Position numbers and translations under genes: made by a program
Notes under the pieces: model-generated
What the model saw: the letters and a program-made list of their open reading frames with translations, nothing else
Told to the model about the DNA's origin: nothing
The model's database searches: none
In this document: piece after piece, positions 1 to 6,672 of the stretch
Numbering within the stretch: the stretch's first letter is position 1
Layout: every line of letters begins with the position of its first letter
From: JBJXGC01 sp046154545
Lineage (GTDB): Bacteria > Chloroflexota > Dehalococcoidia > Tepidiformales > Tepidiformaceae
Assembly (NCBI GenBank): GCA_046154545.1
Contig: JBJXGC010000001.1
Location: forward strand, 1 to 11,703
Reading direction: 5' to 3'
Length of the DNA: 11,703 bases

Positions 1-251
1 TCGGCCGCGATGTCCGGCACTTCGAAGCAGATGTGGTGGAGCGGCTCGAAGCCGGCATCGAGCGCTCCCGGCGCCTCGATCAGCTCCAGGTCCACCCCGT
101 CGCCCACCGGGATGAAGGCGATGGGCACCACCCGGCCGGCCCCAGCGTTGAACTGCATCACCCGTTCGACCGGGAACCCCAGCCGTTCGTAGATGGCGCT
201 CGCATCGTCGATCGAGCGGACGTAGATGCCGATATGGTCGAGCTTCCTCAT
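1..251 (-). CDS. VOC-family protein, methylmalonyl-CoA epimerase-like (3' part outside window)
   Basis: The N-terminal 83 residues are visible and the gene runs off the left edge. The protein opens MRKLDHIGIYVRSIDDA, the usual first strand of a vicinal-oxygen-chelate (glyoxalase) fold, with His6 at the first metal-ligand position. It continues with IAFIPVGDGVDLELIEAP (about residues 44-61) and LHHICFEVPDI (71-81). These blocks follow the pattern of methylmalonyl-CoA epimerase, which interconverts (R)- and (S)-methylmalonyl-CoA, but other VOC enzymes such as glyoxalase I or dioxygenases share the fold. The C-terminal half with the last metal ligand is missing, so the substrate cannot be fixed. 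The ATG is preceded by a GGGAG ribosome site about six bases upstream. Confidence is high for the family and moderate for epimerase. Confidence 0.85.
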   Translation of the reverse strand, partial: MRKLDHIGIYVRSIDDASAIYERLGFPVERVMQFNAGAGRVVPIAFIPVGDGVDLELIEAPGALDAGFEPLHHICFEVPDIAA

Positions 252-268
252 GGTGTCTCCCTTCCCGG

Positions 269-337
269 TCAGGCCGGCGAGGCCAGGTAGGCTTCGGTCA
301 GCAAGTTTCGCACTTTGGCGTCCACCTCGTCTTCCGC
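269..337 (-). pseudogene. Possible 3' remnant of a gene cut off by the adjacent repeat element
   Basis: Reading the minus strand toward the VOC gene, 22 codons are open and end in TGA 17 bases before the VOC ATG. The peptide ends VDAKVRNLLTEAYLASPA. Third codon positions are mostly G or C, as in the real genes here. There is no ATG. The frame enters the repeat element exactly at its edge and meets TAA inside the element's terminus (362-364). The simplest reading is the C-terminal tail of a gene that once preceded the VOC gene and was interrupted or replaced by the element. It is too short to assign a family, and a chance open stretch is possible. Confidence 0.35.
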
Positions 338-495
338 GGAGCCGCGCCCCTCCGTGGGCGCTTACGTCCGTGCCTGGGCCCTGGTGTCCGGCGCCAGTCC
401 CTCGCCACGACAGGTCAACTCCCCGCGTGCGCCAAGGCTGGCCGACTGACACATACCACCGATCGAAATAAGCGCCCACCGAGAGGCACGGCTCC
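338..495. repeat. Hairpin-ended, MITE/BIME-like element, copy A (158 bp, diverged)
   Basis: The left terminus (338-365) is identical over 28 bp to the left terminus of the element at 11189, and identity continues for 8 more bases to 373. The right terminus (468-495) is the inverted complement with four mismatches. Each terminus holds GCGCCC and GGGCGC arms around a 6-base loop, so it can fold on itself; in the right terminus one arm has decayed. The interior is only loosely similar to the copy near 11.2 kb, but the total length is almost the same (158 versus 160 bp). No protein is encoded. With 496-573 it fills the 322-bp gene-free gap between the VOC gene and the SDR gene. It may be a non-autonomous mobile element or a REP-type element; no transposase is visible. 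Confidence 0.8.
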
Positions 496-518
496 GGGTG
501 ATATCCACCCTGCCGCTC

Positions 519-546
519 GTGACAACGGCCGCCCGGCCGCTAGACT
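519..546 (+). promoter_or_regulatory. Candidate sigma70-type promoter for the SDR gene
   Basis: A GTGACA hexamer (519-524, five of six matches to TTGACA) and a TAGACT hexamer (541-546, four of six matches to TATAAT) are separated by 16 bp. They lie 27 bases before the SDR start and just outside the right end of repeat element A. This is judged by eye from hexamer matches and spacing only. Confidence 0.4.
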
Positions 547-573
547 GACCCACGCAACAGAAGGTGAAGGAGC

Positions 574-1395
574 ATGGAAATGGGAAAGCTGGATGGGAAG
601 GTCGCGGTCGTCACCGGGGCCGCTTCGGGCAACGGCCGGGGGATGGCCGTGCGGTTCGCGGAGGATGGGGCGAACGTCGTCATCGCCGACCTCGACGAGG
701 CCGGCATGGCCGAGACGGCGCGGCTCGTGAAGCAGCAGGAGCGCGAGGCCCTGACCGTCCGCTGCGACGTCACGGAAAAGGCCGACGTAGACGCGCTGAT
801 CGCGGCCACGCTTGCCCGCTTCGACCGGCTCGACGTCGTCGTCGCGAACGCCGGTGTGGCCGAACAGGACACCGACTGCTTCACGATGACGGAGGCGCAG
901 TGGGACCGCACCATCGGCGTGAACTTGAAGGGCGTCTTCCTCACCCTCCAGGCCGGTGCCAACGCGATGCGAGAACAGGGCCAGGGCGGCCGCCTGATCG
1001 CCATCTCCAGCATCATGGGCGAGTGGGGATCGGCCGGCGCGCCCGCCTACTGCGCCAGTAAGGGCGGCGTGAAACAGCTCGTGAAGTCGTTCGGCATCGC
1101 CTGCGGGCCGCACGGCATCACCTGCAACGCCATCGGCCCGGGCTTTATCGAGACGCAGATGACGGCCCGCATCAAGGAGCTCCCGGAGATGGAGGCCTAC
1201 CTCGCTGACCAGACCCCCGTGGGCTACATCGGCGCCCCGTCGGACGTGGCGGCGGTGGCGGCCTTCCTCGCGAGCGACGACTCGCGCTTCGTGAACGGCA
1301 CGACCATCTTCCCCGATGGCGGCATCACCGCCGGCCTCTACAGCAACCAGATGCGCCTCGCTGGCGAAGCGATGGCGGCAGCGGCCGGAGACTGA
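574..1395 (+). CDS. SDR-family NAD(P)-dependent oxidoreductase
   Basis: A classical short-chain dehydrogenase of 273 residues, the normal length for the family. It has the Rossmann glycine motif TGAASGNG (14-21), an acidic residue after the second strand (VIADLD, Asp39) that favours NAD over NADP, CDV (64-66), the ANAG motif (91-94), Asn117, catalytic Ser145/146, and Tyr159/Lys163 in YCASK. NAIGPGFIETQM (185-196) and the C-terminal FPDGG pattern are also typical. It should oxidise or reduce a hydroxyl/carbonyl on an unknown small substrate in the cytosol. Two ATGs are possible. GGAG lies one base before the ATG at 574 but eight bases before the in-frame ATG at 580, so translation may well begin at 580, giving 271 residues (MGKLDGKVAVVTG). 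The substrate is unassigned. Confidence 0.93.
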   Translation: MEMGKLDGKVAVVTGAASGNGRGMAVRFAEDGANVVIADLDEAGMAETARLVKQQEREALTVRCDVTEKADVDALIAATLARFDRLDVVVANAGVAEQDTDCFTMTEAQWDRTIGVNLKGVFLTLQAGANAMREQGQGGRLIAISSIMGEWGSAGAPAYCASKGGVKQLVKSFGIACGPHGITCNAIGPGFIETQMTARIKELPEMEAYLADQTPVGYIGAPSDVAAVAAFLASDDSRFVNGTTIFPDGGITAGLYSNQMRLAGEAMAAAAGD

Positions 1396-1476
1396 ACTCG
1401 TAACGGCATCAGACCATCCTTGGCGGAATCTTGGCGCCCTCCGCGTCTTGGCGGTTCACCCTATGGGAGGGTTGGG

Positions 1477-1683
1477 ATGAAAACGGACTTTTTCGAAGCG
1501 GACCCCTTCGGCGGGAGCAGGGGCGCCCTGCTCTGCACGATCGACTCTGACTACCGCTGGGAGAAAGGCGATGAGGTCTGGCTCGAGGTGGCCGGTGAGC
1601 GGACGAAGATCCGGGTCACCTGGGTGTACGTGACGGTGAAGGACGGCACCCTGAGCCGCGAACTGCTGGGCCTGAAGCTGTAG
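1477..1683 (+). CDS. Small protein of unknown function (68 aa)
   Basis: A 68-residue protein starting MKTDFFEADPFGG. I do not recognise a family. It has no signal peptide or membrane segment. The alternation of hydrophobic and charged residues (for example GDEVWLEVAGERTKIRV, then TWVYVTVKDG) suggests a small beta-rich fold. The start is chosen because GGGAGG lies six bases before this ATG; the frame stays open upstream to a TTG at 1420, but that start has no comparable ribosome site. It lies 81 bp downstream of the SDR gene on the same strand and could be co-transcribed. Its stop is 8 bp from the stop of the convergent glycosyltransferase gene. Confidence 0.72.
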   Translation: MKTDFFEADPFGGSRGALLCTIDSDYRWEKGDEVWLEVAGERTKIRVTWVYVTVKDGTLSRELLGLKL

Positions 1684-1707
1684 GGCCGGGGCTATCCGGG
1701 CCCGGCC
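1684..1707. terminator. GC-rich stem-loop between convergent genes, possible bidirectional terminator
   Basis: GGCCGGG (1684-1690) and CCCGGCC (1701-1707) form a perfect 7-bp stem around a 10-base loop, directly after the small gene's stop and overlapping the last codons of the convergent glycosyltransferase gene. There is no T-run on either strand, so it is not a canonical intrinsic terminator. The placement between convergent genes is what suggests the role. Confidence 0.3.
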
Positions 1708-2969
1708 AGCACGGCGGAGCCAAGGAACTCGCTCCCGAACGCTTCGGTGCCTTCGTTGCGGCCGCCTTTCGCGCGATGGTCCGCGACCACCCTGTCGTAG
1801 AGGCCGGCCACCTGGAGGCCGACGCGCGACCAGCGGAAGCGCTCGACCGAACGCACGGCCGCGCGGCTGAAGTTCGCCCGCAGTTCCGGGTTGTTGAGGA
1901 GGACCTCGAGCTTCTCCGCGAACGGCTCGGGGCAGCGCCAGGGGATGAGGTAGCCGGTCACGCCGTCGGTCACCGTCGAGACCAGGCCCCCGACCCGCGA
2001 GGCGACCACCGGCGTCCCGCAGGCCATCGCCTCCACGGCCACGAGGCCGAAGCTCTCGTAGTAGCTCGGCACCACGCAGACATCCGCGGCGCTGTAATAG
2101 GTGGGAAGCAGGTCATGGGCAACGGCCCCTTCGAAGCGCACGTTGGCCGAGACGCCGAGTGCGCGCGCCTGGGCTTCGAGTTCGTGGCGCAACGACGAGG
2201 CGCGGTCGTCGCCGCCGACGATGAGCAGCGTAAAGTCCCGCTCGGCGAGCTGGGCGGCGGCCCCGACGAGGATATCGACGCCCTTCAGCTTCTCCAGCCT
2301 GCCAACCCAGACGATGACGGGGGCGTCCGCTGGCAGATTGAGCTGGCGCCGCGCCTCCGCCTGGTCCTTTGGCGTGAAGAGGTCGAGGTCGACGCCGCAG
2401 GGGATGGTGTGCATGCGCCGGGGGTCGGCGCCGTAGTAGCGCTGGAGGAGGCCACGCTCGTGGGCGCTGGCGGTGACGATGGCGTCGGCCCGCCGGGCGA
2501 TCGTCCGCTCGTGCTTGATCCGGAGGCGCGGCTCGCGCTCGCTGATCCTCGCCCGGTTCTTCACCTCGCCGAGGGTGTGGAACATCGTCACGTGGGGGAG
2601 GTGGAGCTTGCGGGCGAAGATGCCCGCTGCCCAGCCGCTCTGCCAGTAGTGGCTGTGGACCACCGAATAGGGGGGCTGGTCGCTCGCGAAGGCCAGCATC
2701 TCGCGGGCGAACCGCGGCAGGTGGTCGATGATCGTCTCTTTCTCAATCGGCTCGGCCGGCCCGGCCTCGACGCGCACGAGACGGAGGTTCGGGGCCACCT
2801 CCTCGACCCGGGGGAGGTCGCCGTCGCGCCGCGTGAAGATGTCGATCTCGTAGCCCAGCCGGGCCAGTTCGCGCGAGAGCTCGAGGACGTAGACGTTCAT
2901 GCCCCCCGTCTCGCGGCCGCCGAGCGGGGCGAGGGGGCTGGTGTGGGCCGAAACCATGGCGATGCGCAT
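1692..2969 (-). CDS. GT4-family glycosyltransferase, MshA / sucrose-phosphate-synthase-like
   Basis: A retaining GT-B glycosyltransferase of 425 residues. The N-terminal acceptor domain opens MRIAMVSAHTSPLAPLGG and carries GGMNVYVLELSREL (22-35), the glycine-rich loop seen in MshA and sucrose-phosphate synthases. HSHYWQSG (105-112) and HTLGEVKNRA (131-140) also follow that group. The C-terminal donor domain has VGRLEKLKG (222-230) with the Arg/Lys pair that binds the nucleotide-sugar phosphates, and the E-x7-E motif (Glu305, Glu313) in ESFGLVAVE. It should transfer a sugar from an NDP- or UDP-sugar in the cytosol. Donor and acceptor cannot be read from the sequence, and no mycothiol or sucrose pathway partner is in the window. 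The frame is open upstream to 3077, but homology begins at the 2969 ATG. It is divergent from the toxin-antitoxin module. Confidence 0.93.
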   Translation of the reverse strand: MRIAMVSAHTSPLAPLGGRETGGMNVYVLELSRELARLGYEIDIFTRRDGDLPRVEEVAPNLRLVRVEAGPAEPIEKETIIDHLPRFAREMLAFASDQPPYSVVHSHYWQSGWAAGIFARKLHLPHVTMFHTLGEVKNRARISEREPRLRIKHERTIARRADAIVTASAHERGLLQRYYGADPRRMHTIPCGVDLDLFTPKDQAEARRQLNLPADAPVIVWVGRLEKLKGVDILVGAAAQLAERDFTLLIVGGDDRASSLRHELEAQARALGVSANVRFEGAVAHDLLPTYYSAADVCVVPSYYESFGLVAVEAMACGTPVVASRVGGLVSTVTDGVTGYLIPWRCPEPFAEKLEVLLNNPELRANFSRAAVRSVERFRWSRVGLQVAGLYDRVVADHRAKGGRNEGTEAFGSEFLGSAVLAGPG

Positions 2970-3063
2970 AACCGGAGCGTCTACCTTCACCGTGCAAGCG
3001 TTACAGGGAGGATCATTGTGTCGGATTAGCGGCAGGTTGTCGCGGCGCCTGTCCCGGGCGATG

Positions 3064-3069
3064 TATGAT
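3064..3069 (+). promoter_or_regulatory. Candidate -10 box of the toxin-antitoxin module
   Basis: TATGAT matches the -10 consensus at five of six positions and ends six bases before the ATG at 3076. Transcription would start at or next to that ATG, giving a leaderless mRNA. No clear -35 lies at 17 bp; the nearest candidate, TTGTCG at 3037-3042, is 21 bp away. Alternatively the GGAG at 3071 serves the ATG at 3085 with normal spacing. Confidence 0.35.
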
Positions 3070-3075
3070 CGGAGC

Positions 3076-3393
3076 ATGGCAACGATGGTGCGGAAGCAGG
3101 TCTACATCCGGGCCGACCAGGAGAAGCGGCTCAAACGGGCCGCGGCGGAAGAGGGCGTCACCGAGGCGGAACTCATCCGCCGCGGCATTGACGGCGTGCT
3201 GAGTGAAGACACGGGCTCTGGTGACGCCCTGTTGGCAGACCGCGGCCACGGGCGCCGGACCCGCGAACAGGCTCTCGACGATTTCCTGAAGTTGCTCGCC
3301 GAATTGGGGGAACGTCAGTCGACGGGACAGCCGCCATTCAAATGGAACCGGGACGACGTGTATGAGGAGCGACTTGGTCGATTTCTTCGTTGA
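3076..3393 (+). CDS. Ribbon-helix-helix (CopG/VapB-like) antitoxin
   Basis: A 105-residue protein. The N-terminal segment RKQVYIRADQEKRLKRAAA, followed by GVTEAELIRRGID, is a ribbon-helix-helix DNA-binding domain: one beta strand, then two helices. The C-terminal tail with FKWNRDDVYEERLGR resembles the toxin-wrapping tail of VapB-type antitoxins. It should bind and inhibit the PIN toxin encoded next to it and repress the shared promoter. The start at 3076 is followed by an in-frame ATG at 3085, which has GGAG ten bases upstream and may be the true start. The gene overlaps the toxin by 32 bp in another frame, so the pair is very probably translated from one message. Confidence 0.85.
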   Translation: MATMVRKQVYIRADQEKRLKRAAAEEGVTEAELIRRGIDGVLSEDTGSGDALLADRGHGRRTREQALDDFLKLLAELGERQSTGQPPFKWNRDDVYEERLGRFLR

Positions 3394-3826
3394 CTCCAAC
3401 ATCCCGCTCTACCCCTTCGACCGCGAGGATCCGGCGCGACGGGCGCGAGCGAACGAGGTGGTGTCGCGGCTGGCAGCAAGCCGCCGGGGCGCCGTGTCCA
3501 CCCAGGTCCTGGCTGAATGCTTCTCGACGCTCACTCGGAAGCGGGCACTCCGCGTCCCAGTGGGCGACGCCGTCCGCCTTGTCACGGACCTCCTGGACTT
3601 CTGGACCGTCTTCCCGGTCACTGCCGAGGTCATTCGCGAAGCCGTCCGCGGCGCCGTTCGTTACCAGCTCAGCTACTACGACGCCCAGATCTGGGCGGTA
3701 GCCCGCCTAAACGGCATAGGCACGGTCCTGAGCGAGGACTTCCAGCAGGGGAGCACGGTCGAAGGCGTGACCTTCTTGAACCCGCTCGACCCACCTTCGA
3801 CCTCGACCGGCTGGGGCCTGGTCTGA
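3362..3826 (+). CDS. PIN-domain ribonuclease toxin (VapC-like)
   Basis: A 154-residue PIN-domain protein. The acidic metal-binding residues are present: Asp11 in FFVDSN, Glu52 in QVLAECF, Asp107 in SYYDAQIW and Asp126 in LSEDF. VapC-type toxins are Mg2+/Mn2+-dependent RNases that cut specific RNAs such as tRNA or rRNA when released from the antitoxin; the target here is unknown. All four acidic positions are kept, so the toxin looks active. It overlaps the antitoxin gene by 32 bp and stops 5 bp from the stop of the convergent acyltransferase gene. The C-terminal tail after about residue 142 is low in structure and unremarkable. Confidence 0.9.
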   Translation: MRSDLVDFFVDSNIPLYPFDREDPARRARANEVVSRLAASRRGAVSTQVLAECFSTLTRKRALRVPVGDAVRLVTDLLDFWTVFPVTAEVIREAVRGAVRYQLSYYDAQIWAVARLNGIGTVLSEDFQQGSTVEGVTFLNPLDPPSTSTGWGLV

Positions 3827-3831
3827 GCTGA

Positions 3832-4866
3832 TCAGCGCCTGATGCGCACCCGCACGACCTCCCTCCGCACGCCGCCGAGGTGGCGCTTGTAGTCCTCGTT
3901 CCCGCGGAGGAAGTCGAAGGTACGCTTGCCCCGCTCGATCGCGTCGCGCAGGGCGTAGGCCTTCGAAAGGAGCCCGGCCGAGAGCGCCCGGTAGGCCGGG
4001 TCGTAGCCGCTGTTGTAGAGGGAGACCGTCTCCGCGTCCTCGAAGGTGAACAGCATGGCGATATCCACACCATCGACCGAGAGCGCGCCGAGGCGCATGA
4101 GCCCCGCGGCCGCGAGTGATTCCGCGAGGTCCGCGAAGAACGCCTCGCGGCCGGCCGTCAAGAAGGCGGCCTTCACCTCCCGGCTGGCCCGCATCATCGC
4201 CAGGAAGGCTGGCATGGCCGCCGCTACCGCGGCCGGGCCGTCGATCGTCCGGTAGGCGACCGTCCCCGCCTCCTCCAGCTTCCGCAGCTTGCGGCGCAGT
4301 TCGTGGCGGTCGTGCTTCGAAAGCGCGCCCAGGTACTCGGCCCACGCCGCCGCCAGGGCGAGCGCCGGGCTCGTGGCCTCGTGCTCTTCGCTCACCGCCC
4401 ATCCGTTGAGCGGCGCCTCTGTCCGCAGCGCCGCCAGGAACGCGTCGCCTTGGCGCTGGCCCCAGAACTCGGCCGCCGAGGTCAGGTCGGCGTCGAGCCA
4501 TTCGAGGAGCGCTTCGACCGCGTCGTGGGCCCGCCCATCGGCGATCAGTGGCCCGGCGTAGTCGCAGACGTCCGGGTCGCCCAGGAGCCGGGCCGAGTCG
4601 GGCCCGGAATCGAGCGGGATAACGGAGACGAGCTCACCTCCGTCCCGGACGGCGAGGAAGACGGGCCCGAGGCCCGCACCGTAGTGCCGCAACCAGGCCT
4701 CGTGCCACGACGGATGGTTGAACGGCGTGGCTGCGGCCGAACGGCGATGCAGGGCCGCCCACTCCGGTGCGAGAGCCGGCAAGGACTCCGATGCGATGCG
4801 CACGCCGGGCTCGGGGACCGGTCCGTCCGGCTCCGTTGGGTGCGTTTCGCCGCTCCCCGCGGTCAT
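3832..4866 (-). CDS. GNAT-fold acyltransferase, CelD/BcsL type (Acetyltransf_6)
   Basis: A 344-residue protein. The signature of the CelD/BcsL-type double-GNAT family is present: LSKHDRHELRRKLRKLEEAG (182-201) and, near the C-terminus, DFLRGNEDYKRHLGG (318-332). Members transfer an acyl or aminoacyl group, often in polysaccharide, cell-envelope or lipid modification; the substrate here is unknown. It has no signal peptide or membrane segment. The ATG overlaps the stop of folE as ATGA, so it is translationally coupled to and cotranscribed with folE. The frame is open further upstream through folE, but similarity and the overlap set the start at 4866. It is convergent with the toxin gene. Confidence 0.87.
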   Translation of the reverse strand: MTAGSGETHPTEPDGPVPEPGVRIASESLPALAPEWAALHRRSAAATPFNHPSWHEAWLRHYGAGLGPVFLAVRDGGELVSVIPLDSGPDSARLLGDPDVCDYAGPLIADGRAHDAVEALLEWLDADLTSAAEFWGQRQGDAFLAALRTEAPLNGWAVSEEHEATSPALALAAAWAEYLGALSKHDRHELRRKLRKLEEAGTVAYRTIDGPAAVAAAMPAFLAMMRASREVKAAFLTAGREAFFADLAESLAAAGLMRLGALSVDGVDIAMLFTFEDAETVSLYNSGYDPAYRALSAGLLSKAYALRDAIERGKRTFDFLRGNEDYKRHLGGVRREVVRVRIRR

Positions 4867-5438
4867 CGGCCGGCGACGAGCGAGAGAAACTCCGAGCGCG
4901 TCACCGAGGACTGCTTGAACTGCCCGCGCATCGCGCTGGTGACCATCCGGCTGCCCGGCTTCTGGACGCCGCGCATCGTCATGCAGAGGTGCTCGGCTTC
5001 GATGACGACTGCCACGCCGTCCGGGGACATCGCCTCCATGATCGCCTCCGCCACCTGGGTGGTGAGCTGCTCCTGGATCTGGGGACGGCGGGCGAAGCCT
5101 TCGACGACCCGCGCGAGCTTGCTGATGCCGACGACGCGGCCATCGGGGATGTAGCCCACGTGGGCTTCCCCGTGGAAGGGGAGGAAGTGGTGTTCGCACA
5201 TGCTGTAGAAGGGGATGTTGCGCAGGATCACCATCTCATCGTGGGCGACCTCGAAGCTGACCTTCAGATACTGGAGCGGGTCGATGGCCAGGCCGCTAAA
5301 GATCTCGGCGTACATGTCGGCGATGCGCCGGGGTGTATCGGCGAGCCCGTCGCGGGCCGGGTCCTCGCCGATGGCCTCGAGGAGGTCGACAACAGCCGCC
5401 TTGAGCCGGTCCTGGTCGATGGGCAGCCGTTCGGACAA
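4863..5438 (-). CDS. folE: GTP cyclohydrolase I
   Basis: FolE converts GTP to 7,8-dihydroneopterin triphosphate, the first step toward tetrahydrofolate and other pterins. The 191-residue protein has all zinc ligands, Cys81 and His84 in SMCEHHFLPFHG and Cys152 in EAEHLCMTMRG, with the same 71-residue spacing as Cys110 and Cys181 in the E. coli enzyme. GISKLARVVEGFARRPQIQE (104-123) and the RGVQKPGS loop (156-163) are also conserved. It is therefore the zinc-dependent type IA enzyme and looks intact. The start is TTG: no in-frame ATG precedes the conserved region, and GGAGAAGG lies just upstream. It heads a pair with the acyltransferase gene. No other folate gene is in the window. Confidence 0.96.
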   Translation of the reverse strand: MSERLPIDQDRLKAAVVDLLEAIGEDPARDGLADTPRRIADMYAEIFSGLAIDPLQYLKVSFEVAHDEMVILRNIPFYSMCEHHFLPFHGEAHVGYIPDGRVVGISKLARVVEGFARRPQIQEQLTTQVAEAIMEAMSPDGVAVVIEAEHLCMTMRGVQKPGSRMVTSAMRGQFKQSSVTRSEFLSLVAGR

Positions 5439-5468
5439 TGGGCACCTTCTCCGGTGGAGTAAGGGAAG

Positions 5469-5497
5469 ATCGTAGGGGAGTGGGCCTGCCGGAGCAA
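5469..5497 (-). promoter_or_regulatory. Candidate promoter for folE and the acyltransferase
   Basis: On the minus strand TTGCTC (5492-5497) and TACGAT (5469-5474) are separated by exactly 17 bp, 30 bases before the folE TTG start. The -10 matches four of six consensus bases and the -35 three of six. It lies in the 96-bp gap shared with the divergent DUF1232 gene. Confidence 0.35.
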
Positions 5498-5534
5498 AGG
5501 AGTGGGATCGCAGCCGAACCGTTAGGCTTCAGCG

Positions 5535-5915
5535 ATGCCGTGGTGGGGTTGGCTCCTGGTTGCTGTCGCGGGTTCGGGCCTGGCCGTGCTCGCCGCCCTG
5601 GTGGGGCTCCGGCGGAGCCTCCGGGGCCGCGCTTTCCTCGACCTCTCGACCCGTGGCAAGCTCCGCTTCGGGCGATCACTCCTCGCCGGGCGGGATGTGC
5701 CGCTGCTCGCCCGTCTCTCGCTCATCCTGCTCGTCGCCTACCTGGCGATGCCATTCGACCTCATTCCCGACTTCATCCCGGTCCTCGGCCAGGCGGACGA
5801 TATCGGGGCCATCGTGGTGGTGGTGGCCATCCTGCTCTGGTTGTTGCCCCCCGACCGTTTCGATGCGGCCCTGCGCGAAGGGCGTGGGAACGAGTCCTCG
5901 GACGGGGAAGCCTGA
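5535..5915 (+). CDS. DUF1232 / YkvA-family small membrane protein
   Basis: A 126-residue protein with the DUF1232 signature AYLAMPFDLIPDFIPVLGQ (68-86) followed by ADD. Hydrophobic stretches at about 6-25, 58-73 and 90-105 suggest two or three membrane passes, with a short charged C-terminal tail. The family (YkvA-like) is widespread and its biochemical role is unknown. There is no ribosome site before the ATG; instead TAGGCT, a -10-like hexamer, ends six bases upstream, compatible with a leaderless message. The gene is divergent from folE and convergent with the TetR gene (22-bp gap). Confidence 0.88.
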   Translation: MPWWGWLLVAVAGSGLAVLAALVGLRRSLRGRAFLDLSTRGKLRFGRSLLAGRDVPLLARLSLILLVAYLAMPFDLIPDFIPVLGQADDIGAIVVVVAILLWLLPPDRFDAALREGRGNESSDGEA

Positions 5916-5937
5916 CAGACAGGCCCGGATGGTCCGG

Positions 5938-6540
5938 TCAGGTGCCGAGCATCGCGCGCACGATCTGTTTCATCTCCGCGGAGACCCGCTCGGCGCCAGC
6001 AGGACTCGGCCAGGCGCCCATCCCGATGCCACAGGCGAGGGCCATCGACGTGAGCATCCGGGCGGTCGTATCGGCGGGCAAAGGACGGATCTCTCCGCGG
6101 TCGATCCCGAGCTGGAGGAGAAGCCGGAAGGCCTGGACCACCCACCCGCCGATCTCTTCCGCTTCGGTGGCGGCGGGGAGGCGGGTGCCGATGGCAGCAA
6201 GAAGGATCGGCCGGTTCTCCTCGGCGTAGGTGCGGACGCGTTCGAGCACAGCAATGATTAACTCCGGCGTCGGCGTCCCGATGACCAGGCCGGCACGGAA
6301 GCGGTCCAGTTCGTGTTCGCTGCGGGCCCGGACGACGGCGGTCAGGAGCTCTTCCTTTGAGCCGAAGTAGCCGTAGACCGTGCCCAACCCGGTGGAGGCG
6401 CGTTCGGCGATGAGCTGTATGGATGTCCGTTCGAATCCGAGTTCGGTGAACAGCTCAGCGGCGGCGCTGATGATAGCCGCCCGCGTACGAGCCTTTCTCT
6501 CCTCGAGGCGGCCGGGTCGGGATGCGAGTGTGACTGGCAT
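5938..6540 (-). CDS. TetR/AcrR-family transcriptional regulator
   Basis: A 200-residue protein with an N-terminal TetR DNA-binding domain: the helix ARTRAAIISAAAELFTELG (17-35), then the helix-turn-helix TSIQLIAERASTGLGTVYGY (39-58) and FGSKEELL (59-66). The C-terminal helical domain (about 80-200) should bind an unknown small ligand and mediate dimerisation. It lies 132 bp downstream of the nitroreductase gene on the same strand, so it may regulate that gene or itself. A GAAGGAG site lies 14 bases before the ATG, a little far for an ideal ribosome site. Confidence 0.93.
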   Translation of the reverse strand: MPVTLASRPGRLEERKARTRAAIISAAAELFTELGFERTSIQLIAERASTGLGTVYGYFGSKEELLTAVVRARSEHELDRFRAGLVIGTPTPELIIAVLERVRTYAEENRPILLAAIGTRLPAATEAEEIGGWVVQAFRLLLQLGIDRGEIRPLPADTTARMLTSMALACGIGMGAWPSPAGAERVSAEMKQIVRAMLGT

Positions 6541-6587
6541 AGGTGCTGCCGACGCTCCTTCAGGACTCTCTCCGGTTGACGCCGCTC

Positions 6588-6596
6588 ACAATACCA
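6588..6596 (-). promoter_or_regulatory. Candidate extended -10 promoter of the TetR gene
   Basis: On the minus strand TGG is followed directly by TATTGT, an extended -10 arrangement (TGn plus hexamer), 47 bases before the TetR start codon. No convincing -35 was seen. If used, the TetR gene has its own promoter as well as possible read-through from the nitroreductase gene. Confidence 0.3.
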
Positions 6597-6672
6597 GAGC
6601 CGATGGCCATGCGACCGCTCGGCCGGTGGACATCGCAGGGCAAGCTGGGCGAGAGGTGAGTGACTATCGAGG

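Noticed and set aside
1776..3029. 417-codon plus-strand open frame antisense to the glycosyltransferase
   Set aside because: A high-GC shadow of a gene with clear GT4 motifs; its composition is rich in arginine, alanine, glycine and valine with no recognisable domain.
4303..5154. 283-codon plus-strand open frame across the acyltransferase and folE
   Set aside because: It crosses two well-supported minus-strand genes and has no family signature.
5925..5937. CCGGA-TGG-TCCGG inverted repeat between the DUF1232 and TetR stops
   Set aside because: A 5-bp stem with a 3-base loop and no T-run is too weak to call a terminator.
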